64,000 nt of DNA from the NCBI GenBank assembly GCA_964017185.1, contig OZ024869.1:5106501-5170500 (forward strand), given 5' to 3'. A program made the translations under genes and the position numbers. This DNA comes from Rugalucina vietnamica. Taxonomy: Eukaryota; Mollusca; Bivalvia; Lucinida; Lucinidae. The notes beneath the pieces are model-generated. The model saw only the letters and a list, made by a program, of their open reading frames with translations. It was not told the DNA's origin and searched no databases. Below are positions 27,801 to 39,800 of this stretch, piece by piece (positions within the stretch are counted from its first letter, which is position 1; the number at the start of each line of letters is the position of its first letter).

Positions 27801-30800
27801 TCTGCAGGTTCTTCAGGTAGAAGCTACGGACCAGGTAGTCATCACACCAGATGTGCTCAGAGACAAGGTGAACCTGTGAGAACAAAAAGTTTTAACAGTT
27901 AAACCATTAAATTATGACCAATAGTATTCTCCTTTTTTAACGTTTGGAACAGTCCACTTTCATTTGTAGGGGAAACAGGAGTGATTTTTTCTTCAATTTT
28001 TATTTCTTCAATTTTTAAAGCCCGTCAGATGGGAGCTATTCTGTTTGCCAATGTATTCTGTTTGCCTGTGTCCCATAAAAAGGATGCCAGGCTTATACAA
28101 GTTAATGGTAAAGCTGTAAACTTTGGAAACTGTTTGATGCATCTTTGAATAATTAGAGCAGCTACTATGGTTGAAAATTCTTGATAGATCTGCTATTACA
28201 AAGACTTTCTTCATCATTTTCGCATGGATTTTTAAAAATATTTATGTATCACATTAAATAGTAGATTAGGTTTTTTCAAAAACCCTGACAGTTTGCTGAT
28301 ACAGGCTGTTAAAGTTTCAAGAGAAACAAACATACTGAAGCATAAATAATTTGAAGTTAACTTTCAGTCTTTGAAAAGTTGAACTACAATTAAAATCAGT
28401 TTGACTATATTGATTATTTCTGTGTTATATACAAAAAGTGTAACCCCTCCACCAAGGATGGAATCTAAATAAATTATTTCATCCACTAAAGTTCCTAACC
28501 AACAGGACTCTTAAGGACAAAGGAACCACTTCATACTAAAACCTGTTTAGGTTTGTAACATGGCCAGGTATGAAGTTTCTTGGTAATAAAATCATGCACC
28601 AAACATGATAAATGTTTATATATGAGCCGTCTCGTGGGAAAACCAACAATGTGGTTTCCGAACAGGTCCGACACAAACTGGTCTGTACAGTTATAGAGGC
28701 AGGCTAGAAGCTTGAAATTTTGGAGTTAAGTAGAGGAGGAATTGTACTATCCGAGTAGCGAAAACAAAGGCGCTGATCAGCTTCACGGTTACCGCGAAGC
28801 TGATCTGCGTCTTTGTTTTCGCCTATGCAGATTGTTGGTTTTTCCACGAAAATCATGCATCAAACATGATAAATGTTTATATATGAGCCGCCTCGTGGGA
28901 AAACCAACAATGTGGTTTCCGAACAGGTCCGACACAAACCGACCTGTACAAGCACAGAAAAGAGCTAGAAGCTTGAAATTTCGGATTTAAGAAGAAGAGG
29001 AAATGTACTATCAGAGGAGCGAAAACAAAGGCGCTGATCAGCTTCGCGGTTACCGCGAAGCTGATCTGCGTCTTTGTTTTCGCCTATGCAGATTGTTGGT
29101 TTTCCCATGAGGCGGCTCATATGTTCAGCATGTTTCATTGTTAATGTGGAGTGTTTGATTTTACCAAACACTTTTTCAAAATCTAAGACTACCATGCAAT
29201 AAATGGAGTGAATAAATGGTATTTTCATAAAATATAAAAGCATTATACATGTATGATTTAATATTTGCTAATTGCTTTATTTGCCTTAATACAGTTTGAC
29301 ATGTTTATTTTGAAACAAAGAAGCACCACAGCAATAGAAGTTCTACTGATAAAGAAGCATGTAATGTATCTCATGTATCATTTTGTATCATAAAGACTTT
29401 CATCACCTTGCCAAACCATATTCTGTAAGTTCGGAAATTTTTCGCAAGACCTTAACTTTTGCTGATTTTCGCGAATTTTGTCACCTCGCGGATTCAAAGT
29501 CCTCGCAAATAAATACTTACAATAATCTTTACAGACTGCAAGAGTACACGCTCGCGAATTCAAGAACTTGCTAACAATTCGGAAATGGAAAATTCGAGAA
29601 TTAAAAGTCACACGAAAATTTCTGAGAATACAGTATCAATTTTCAAAAATACTCATCATTCAAAAACCTTGCTATACAATTGTAAGTCTTTAACCATCAC
29701 ACCATGCCAATTTTCCAAAACCTTGCAATACCATCCATGCAAATCATCCAAAGTCTTGATGAACCATGCCAATTTCCAAAAACTTTGCCATACCTTGTCA
29801 AATTTCAAAAACCTTGCCAAATGTGTAGTTCTAAGTTAGTACTCTACTTACAAGCTGTTTTCTTACCAACTTGCAAAATATTCCTATGGGAGTAAAATGT
29901 CAAACTAAAAACTGAATGTCAAGCATCACATATGCTACCTGTATTACATAAATGTATAAACTGTTACTACACAATGATTCAGTGGTGAAGACTAAAAAGA
30001 TTTACTTGATTGCCAAATGCTGATGATGTGGGTGTCTAGTCGTTAAGTTGTATCAATTTAATTTGCTAATTTTTGCATCAATTAATTTTGCTTGGTTGTG
30101 GTTGCTTATTAGAATCTTAATTTTATTTTTCTTATATTTATTTTGTCAGTTTTTACACTTCTAAAAACCTCTGTATATTACAAGGGCATGTTTTTGATTA
30201 TGGAAAATTACCTCATATATGTGGTATAGGTCGCTCCCCTCCTCTGGCCAGTAGCGGTGACACATGGCCTCACCGTTCTCCGTCAACTTGGTCAACATCA
30301 CGATCACCACACTACCTTGCTCCCAAACCATCTAAAATCAAACAAATCTTCTGTAAAACTAGTTGTATTAACAACAAATGAGCCGCCTCATGAGAAAAAC
30401 CGACAATGTGGTTTTTGACCAGGTCCGACACAAACTGGGCTGTACAGCCACAGAAGACAGCTTGGAGCTTGAAATTTCAGATTTAAGAAGAAGAGGAATT
30501 GTACTTTCCAAGTAGCGAAAACAAAGGCGTGATCAGCTTCGCAGTTAACGCGAAGCTGATCTGCGTCATGCAAATTGTTAGATTTCTCATGAAGCCGCTC
30601 AAATGTTCTTTCCCCAACTGCATATATATACCATATATATGCATTCTGGGTAAGTTTGAACATTATTTTTGCCATAGTTTCAAAAATAAATAGCATTCAA
30701 ATATGTCAAGGAATCACACTATGTCAAGGAATCACACAATGTCAAGGAATCACACTATGTCAAGGAATCACACAATGTCGAGGAATCACACAATGTCAAG

Positions 30801-33800
30801 GAATCACACTATGTCAAGGAATCACGCAATGTCAAGGAATCACACTATGTCAAGGAATCACACTATGCCAAGGAATCACACTATGTCAAGGAATCACACA
30901 ATGTCAAGGAATCACACAATGTCAAGGAATCACACTACGTCAAGGAATCACACTATGTCAAGGAATCACACAGTGTCAAGGAATCACACTATGTCAAGGA
31001 ATAACACTAAGTCAAGGAATCACACAATGTCAAGGAATCACACTATGTCAAGGAATCACACAATGGCAAGGAATCACACTATGTCAAGGAATCACACAAT
31101 GTCAAGGAATCACACTGTGTCAAAGAATCACACAATGTCAAGGAATCACACTGGAGTTTGTGTGGATTAAGATCAGACAGTGTTTCTGTCAGGTTCAAAA
31201 TGTTTGCACTTTTTTATAGATTAGACATGAAAAACAGAGTGGAGGGAAAACCACATAGCAAAATCTAAGGGCGTGTCATCGCCCATTACCACATATTGAG
31301 CTGTGACACAAGAAAAAACGGTCTTCGGGGTTCCAACCTGGTCCAGCACAAACTGGACTATACAGCCACAGAAAATAGCAAGAAGCTTGAAATTTCATGT
31401 TTAGAAAGTAGACCCATCATACTATCTATAGAGCGAAAACACAGGTGCTGATCAGTTACTATACAGCTGATCTGCGTCTTTGTTTTTGCATATGTAGACT
31501 GTTGGTTTTCTGATGGGATGTCTGTTAGTGCCTGTGTACATCATCAGAAATTATGGTCATTACCTGCCAGAAGTCAGCTACGGTGTGGGGCAGTGGCCCC
31601 TGGGTGGCAACATACGCTGGGTTACGTGGGTCGTGGTCAGTCTGAAATATAACATTTTTATCTTTATCAAAAAGAGAACATTGTTATAATTTCTCATCTT
31701 TTTTAGTCTTTACTACTTGGAATAATGATTACTGTTAAACACAAATTTATTTGTGTTTACATGTTTGTGTTTACATGTTTACAAATTTATTTATTTATTT
31801 GGTCTACTGTCATAATGTAAGGACAATATATAAAGTCAATGTTGCAAAATAATATCTGAGAGATTAATCTCATCCATCAGACTAATCTCAGCTGTGTGGC
31901 TTTTTTCATCCATTATCATCTGTGAGACTCTCAATTTGAGACACGACGCGAGAAAACTGGTCTTCTGGGTCTCCATCCAGACCTAACACAAACCGACCTG
32001 TACAGTCACAGAAGCAGGCTAGAAGCTTGAAATTTCGGATTTAAGAAGAAGAGAAATTATACTATCCGTGTAGCGAAAACAAAGGCGCTGATCAACTTCG
32101 CAGTTACTGCGAAGCTGATCTGCGCCTTTGTTTTCGCACAGGCAAAAATCCCGATTTCTCACGATGTGGCCCATTTGTGAGACTTAAACTGAGAGAAAAC
32201 ATCAAACACTGTGTGCTTACTATAGTGCTTGCATTGATGAAGTCCGACCCTGAGACGTTGGTTGACGGTGACAGAACAACACGGGAGTGGTCATCTGGAA
32301 AATATAATGTAGGACAACAATGAATTTAGCCAAAAACGTGCGAAGGATATGGCCTCATCTTTACACCACAAGCGTGGAATCAGTATACATACATTTGAGC
32401 CGCCTCTTGGGAAAACCAACAATGTGGTTTCCGAACAGGTCTGACACAAATCAGGCTGCACAGTCACAGAAGCAGGCTAGAAATTTGAAATTTTGGATTT
32501 AAGAAGAAGAGGACGTGTACTATCCGTGTAGCGAAAACAAAGGCGCTGATCAGCTTCGCGGTTACCGCGAAGCTGATCTGCGTCTTTGTTTTCGCATAGG
32601 CAGATTGTTGGTTTTCTCTCACGAGGTGGCTCATTTTTTACTTTTTTCATTAAAAACATCATTTTGCACAAAAAATAGAGAGTATGTAAAGTGTGTTTAC
32701 CTTTTTGCATCATCAAATCCTTCACCATGTATCAATCATATTGATGTTACTATATGCAACCGCAACCGTGGAGAAGTATTTGATAGTTTGGTAGGCATGA
32801 TTTATGGTAGATCTAAACTCGTCTATTATGTCACAAAAAATTTAATTAGCTGATGCAAGGTCCATCTTATCACACGAAGACAGGAGACGAGGGGTTTACC
32901 AGAGCTTGCCTTATAATGCTGAGCGCAAAGCAAAGATATTATAACCTACTGATACCAATTTTTAACACTTTTGTAAGGTGCTACCAGTCCATGAACCCAC
33001 AACCTATCTTCTGACGTGAAACCAATAGAATGCTCTACATTTAAGTTCTGTAGTTCTAGATTTATGAGTTTCATGATGAGAGCTGAAGTGAGCCTTTGCA
33101 TAAGAAAACCAACAATCTCTGTTTCTGACCAGGTCCGACACAGACCGGCCTGTACATTCACAGAGGCAGGCTAGAAGCTTGAAATTTCGGATTTACGGAT
33201 TGTACAGTACTATCTGTGTAGCAAAAATAAAGGTGCTGTAACTGCACAACTGATCTGCACCTTTATTTTCGCATAAGCAAATTGTATGTTTTCTGATGCG
33301 GCTCAATTATTCAAATTTCTCATGGAAACTGAAGTTTGAAAGAAAGAGACTTATATTCTAATACAATTGATTTTTTCTTTTAAATTTGAGTCATCAAGAA
33401 TAATACCAGCATTTTCATGAGATGAGCCTGATCATGGAATAAAATCTGTTTTATTTTTTATTTTTTATTAGTTTGCAAAAACAAAAGCATAGTACAGCTA
33501 CAGTTCAACCTCATTATAACGCTTCCCATCATAAGGCTGTTTTCTATACATATATAACACGGCCCAAGTCATGGTTCCCAAAATGATTTGTTTTGCTATA
33601 TGTCTATAGTAAATAACCTTATTATGACACGGTTCACTTATAACAAGGTCTGTCTCCATGGAGCTAAAGATAGCATTATAATGAGGACCTCATTATGACA
33701 CGGTTCACTTATAACAAGGTATGTCTCCATGGATGCCAAACATAGCATTATAATGAGGTTGACCTGTATTTGGAAAAAATGCAGATAATCTAGCATGTGC

Positions 33801-36800
33801 TATCCAGACATCAATAGACAAACCCTAAAATCTGGGCCAAGTTGTTAAAAATTAACAACATCATTAGTTAATGATTCGTTAAAATTTCAAACATGAATAT
33901 TACCCAGTGGGCATTATCTACTCTGCATTAACTTAACAAGTTGAGGTCTTAACGATGACTTTATGCTAACAAAGTTTTGAACAAGTGGACCCTGATTTTT
34001 TAGTAAACAGCGATTTCCTGTTATGTATGAGTTGGTCTAAGTAACACAATTCTGAGGCAGGTTTTCTTGTGGCACAGCTCAGATTACTAAGCAATCTGGG
34101 GCCAGTTGTTCAAAACTAGCGACGTCGTTAGTTAACGTTTCGTTAAAATTTCAAACATTAATATAACAAATACACTGTTATTTTTTGTTGAAAAAATGTG
34201 AGAATCCTTTGCAGTGCAAAGGATTCTCACATTTTTTCAACAAAAAATAACAGTGTATTTGTTACTTTAGCTGATATTTGCGTAACAAATTTATGTCTTA
34301 ACGTTATCGTTAAGCTAACGATGCTTTGAACAACTGGCCCCTGATGTAGATGCTGAGGCCGACTGAAATGCAAAAACTTAAGATCTTTACGGTATCATTT
34401 GAGCCGCATCGTGAGAAAACCGGATTTTTGCCTAGGCGAAAACAAAGGCGCAGATCAGCTTCGCGGTAACCGCGAAGCTGATCAGCGCCTTTGTTTTCGC
34501 TACTCTGATAGTACAATTCCTCTTCTACTTAAATCCGAAATTTCAAGCTTCTAGCTCTTTTCTGAGCTTGTACAGGCCGGTTTGTGTCGGACCTGGTCGG
34601 AAACCCCGAAGACCGGTTTTCTCGCGTCGCGGCTCATTTAAAGTTGATTAAAACTTATTGTCTAAAAATAATGGCAAACTCCACATGCCATAGTGAAATA
34701 TGAAGCCAAATTCCAGGAATTTTAGATTTTTCAAAATAACAAATGAAAAACTGCACACAACATCTTAACAAAGGACAATAGAAATATCTGATGAATGAAG
34801 CTGAATTATAGCTGTACAGACTTGCCGTAGCAATGATTTTTGGTATGGTTACTGCTTAACATCCAGGTTGACAAACTTTCAGTCATGTCGGGATGGAGCC
34901 ATTGCTTTCTGAGTACTAATCAGCACTAAATGACTTAAAGTGTTTTCACAAAGACACTACTTGGCAGTTTGCATGAGGACACTACATGGCAGAGGTAGAT
35001 ATCAAACACACTACCACTAGGCCACTAGGCCCCCATCCTCCACTCAGAACAGTTTGTTTGGAACTCAGTCAATGTCATCAAAAGATTCTTTTCACTTGTA
35101 ACCAGGTTGGGACATTTTCGTCAGTGTTGGTAACTTGGTAGGGTGTAATAGGGAGCATGCTTGTCTAAAATACTCCAAAATCTGACTGCTCCAGCTTTCA
35201 CAGTGACTGCGAAGCTTACATGTATCTACGCCTTTGTTTTCGCATTATGCAAATGTTGTTTTTCTCATGGTGTGGCTCTTCTATTCTAATTTCTAGGGAT
35301 TCTTATGGTTGTCACATTCAGAAAACTTAGAAATGAGCCGCCTCATGGGAAAACCAACAATCTGCATAGGCGAAAACAAAGACGCAGATCAGCTTCGCGG
35401 TAACCGCGAAGCTGATTAGCGTCTTTGTTTTCGCTACCCGGATAGTACATTTCCTCTTCGACTTAAATCCGAAATTCCAAGCTTCTAGCTCTTTTCTATG
35501 CTTGTACAGCCTGGTCTGTGTCTAACCTGTTCGGAAACCACATTGTTGGTTTTCCCACAAGGCGGCTCAAATCTTTACAGAGTCACAACTTCTTTATTAT
35601 CAAATCTTTTCAGGATTACAAGATGCCCCCAACAAGAAATCTAGCCTCATGATACGTGAGACCATCCCAGATACAAATGGACCTGCTTCACTATGCAAGC
35701 AAGCTTAAATTTCAGTTATGAATCTAAATGTTTAATACTATTATTTAAAATGTAAATACAGGACCATGCTCAGACTGCACAAATGGTTAAGATAATCTGC
35801 AATTTAAAGCCATTTTATTTAATATGACATGAGCCGCCACATGGGAAAACCAACAATCTGCATGGGAGAAAACAAAGGTGCAGATCAGCTTCGCAGTAAC
35901 TGCGAAGCTGATCAGCGCCTTTGTTTTCGCTACTCGGATAGTACAATTCCTCTTCTACTTAAATCCTAAATTTCAAGCTTCTAGCTCTTTCCTGTGCTTG
36001 TACAAGTCGATTTGTGTCGGACCTGTTCGGAAACCACATTGTTGTTTTTTCCATGAGGTGGCTCACATTGTGCTCATCAAAGGCAGTCATCTAGACTGTT
36101 CTCATCAAACCAAAAGCACCATATACTTGTAGCTGTCTAAGCATTAAATCTTGTCAGTAGCATTTCATACATGTGATGAGTTTGGGACAGGAATCAGGGA
36201 GATTTTTCTTCAATTTCAGGGAGATTTTTGAAAAATGTATAGAATATATAGGAAAATTCCTGATTCATTTCAGGGAGATTTTGAATTTTTGTTAAAAAGT
36301 GGTACTTTTTAGAAGATTTTTTGCCAATTTTAAGGCTTATTTCCTGGAGTCTCCCTGATGATGAGGGAGGTATCACATGTATGGCATTTCAAACCAGCTC
36401 AGACACAGACAAGCTAGACAGGCTTAGAAGATGATTATAATCCATGAAAATTATGATAGGCCAAAGATGCTATTATACTATATATGGAGCAACAACTTTG
36501 TGAGCATGCTTTATCAGGAATTGTCATGACCCAGCTCAGATGGAATCGGTATTCAGCAAATTATAACAAGAGCCGAGAATTAAAGTAAGCCAATCAAAAA
36601 CAAAATGTAGTATGTCTATTTTCCATTTGTAACCAGGACAACTAATACCAAATCAAGGCTTATAACGTAAGCTTTTCATTTCTGTTAACAAGATTTTAGC
36701 CGGATGCTATATAGAACTTTGATCCATGCAATGTTTTTATGGTAATGTATAAATGAGTCATAAAAATCCATGCAATAATGTTATATGGACAAATCAACAG

Positions 36801-39800
36801 TAGTATAGGGGTCACTTTAATGCCAAAAATGCCACAGAAGTCACACAATGCCTCCCTTCTCAGACCCTCTCGAGTCTACCACAGATGATCAGACGATGTG
36901 ATCATCTTATGGTGCAAGGCATTGACTAAAGACCTGTTTACACATTCACCATTTTCTCTACGATCCACCACGATTCACCCCGATTTCTCATGGTCAGAAA
37001 AATCGGGATGAATCGTGGCGAAAAGTGGAATATTCAGTGTCACTACGATTCCATTAAGAATTTCAACAATATTTCTACGGTGTCTGTAAGGTCTCACTAC
37101 GAATCAATGACGATTCATGACGGCAATGCTACGGTCAATGAGGATTGACCACGGTGGCACAACGAACGCTCACGGTTCGATACGGTACTAGTACGATTCA
37201 CGGCGGTAGCTCCGTAGCGAAACCGTGGATGATTCGTAGGACAACTGTACACAATTCATGGTGAATCGTGGGAATTTGCGGTGTCAAAGATTCCACGACC
37301 GGCTATGATCTCTCACGAATAGCCACAATATAGCTACGGTGTCAGTACGAATACGCATGATTCTGCTACAGTTGCGCTACGAATTAGGCCATGCCCAATA
37401 ACCACCACAATTCGCCATGAATGCTTTAAACAGTTTAAAACTTCCGTAGCGCTACCATGGAGTTTCCCAAATCATCATGATTCATCAAGATTCACCATGA
37501 TTCACCACTGTTCTACTACGAATCACCACGGTACACAGCGATTTTACAAATTGAGTAGCAGCCATCTTGGATATCCAAAACATCAATGACATAAAGTGAC
37601 CTTATTTTATTTATCAAAGGATAAATTGTGAATTTACTGTTAAAGTTTATGAAATTAGGGAAGTTTATATATTTTTACACAGAAAAAAATGATTATGTTT
37701 TCAAAAACAAAAATGAACCTAATTTGCTTGTGTGGTTAACAAATTGACCTCTGACATTTTTAGGCTTAACAGTGATTAGAGTACAACCCCAGCCAATTTT
37801 CTAAATTTTACACCATTATTTATACATGATCCTATTTGGTATGGGTAAAAACATTTCTACACTTTACAAAGCTAAAGCACAGGAAGCCAGGAGGATTATG
37901 CTTCCTGTGTAGTAATGGCTTCCATATAAGCTTAATTTATCAATTAAAGTTAAGGTCCTATGGCTTAATTCAAGCTGTATTCTTATATTACAAGCTTGTA
38001 CTAAACCACTGTCATTTACGTTCAATGTCTCCAGTAAAAGCAAGTTTTTAGTTTTATTTATAGAAAATAATTATAACAAAATGTGATTATGAAGAACTTT
38101 ATGGTCTTAAACTGCTTGAAACTAATGGCATGAAAAGATTTTGTTTCATTCAGGGAATCTTACTCTATAAAATGATGGCGTTATTACACACTAACATTAA
38201 CTAAATAGAAACAATGTTGGCATCAAATTTTAAGGTTCCTGCAGTTTAATGCTGACTCAGTTAGTGAACACACTGGGGACAAATTTGGTTTAAGCATGAC
38301 ATCCCAAAGGGCCAAGAAGAGGGCTCCTTTCAGAATTTCCTAGCAGAAATTAAATGAGCCGCAACAAGAGAAAACCGGCCTTTAGTTGGTTGATTGAGGT
38401 TTAACGTCCCACCAACCGCTAAGATCATATGGAGATGGGACCTCGGTTTATAGTCCCATCCGACAGACTGGAGAAGCACGAGATCGAACCTGCAACCCCT
38501 TGTTTACAAGGCGAGTGACATAACCACTGCACCACGGACTCCAGGAGGCTTCTACTGGTCTTTGGGGTTTCCAACCAGGACTGACATAAACCGGTCTGTG
38601 CAGTCACAGAACAAAGCAAGAATCTTGAAATTTTGGGTATAGGTCCTAAGAGGAAGCATTGTACTATCCTTGTAGCGAAAACAAAGGCGCTGATCAGCTG
38701 TGCAGATACTGCACAGCTGCTGATCTGCGCCTTTGTTTTCGCATAGGCAAAAATGCGGTTTTCTCATGAAGCGGCTCAAGTACAAGCTCAGACGCATGAA
38801 AGAATCACAACACTGTAAGCAACAAGCAGCAAAGACACTGACAAAACTGTGTGGCTGCAAAGGCTGATTTGAACTTTTTATTTGAAGTGGCATTAAGCAA
38901 ACAAGACATGGCAATATCCTGAAAGTTTATAAATTTGCTATAATACAAATATATTTCTTGCTTCACAAATTAGAAGCTCTCACTAGTATTGACTTACTTA
39001 AAGCTTTAAAAAGTATAAGAAAAGGTAGAAGTAAGCAATGATCAGGAAACGGCACAATCCGAAAGAAATTCTCACAAAAAAACAGCAGAAAAAAAATATA
39101 CTGACAATCAGGTACACAAAACATATCATACGCTGCGTTAGCAGCTATTTCCCCATTGGTGGCCACCAATACTTTCTACTCTAGTACACTGAATCACAAA
39201 TAAAGTTCTTACAGGGCAGTATATCTCCGTATCTGTTTTTCCGGGTATTAGACTGGTCTTCAGCGACAGTCGTGTTGCTCGGATCAGCCTCGTAAGCACA
39301 GAGGGCTTCCCACTCTCGTTCTAGACGGTCTTTGTTCTTCAGGTGGTCTTCCATATATGACTAAAATATATGAGCATTGTCTTCATAAACTTATCTCTAG
39401 TTTCTGATAAGGTCTATATCATACTGAGCTATACCATCGCCGAAGATTGTTGAAAGGCTTGAAACTTGAAAATTCAGATTTAGCAAGTACTGTGACAGCC
39501 CTAGTAATGTTGCGAGATCAAAGTGGTTGATTCAAAGATAACTTTTTAGGCAAGCGTAAAGCTTCTACCACAGTTTTACTTCAAATTAGCAAGAGGAATT
39601 GTCATTTCAGTTGAACATATTTACTATGAATTCTCTAACTTATAAGTAAACAAGTAGCCCAAGGGCAACGATCGCTCACCTGAGAGTCAACAAGTACAGT
39701 CACTGGACAAAGTTTTTTTGTTTGTTTTTTTATGTTATTGTTATTTTCGTTACTTCCAAGAATGAAAAAGATCCGATCAAAATTGAAGGTGCTAGAGTGC

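Noticed and set aside
28742-28990. Recurrent short frames with [21 protein letters not shown] wording
   Set aside because: They recur in many places because each GAGCC MITE stem reads this way ([10 protein letters not shown] in another frame). The similarity reflects the repeat, not a protein family.
30703-31154. CRISPR array
   Set aside because: Units are contiguous with no spacers, and the setting is an animal intron.
30656-31219. 187- and 155-codon plus-strand frames (CQGIT / MSRNHT repeats)
   Set aside because: Produced by the 18-bp minisatellite inside an intron of the minus-strand gene.
39430-39520. Additional GAGCC MITE copy (GGCTTGAAACTTGAAAATTC)
   Set aside because: Only about 40 bp of loose similarity, without ends or stem.
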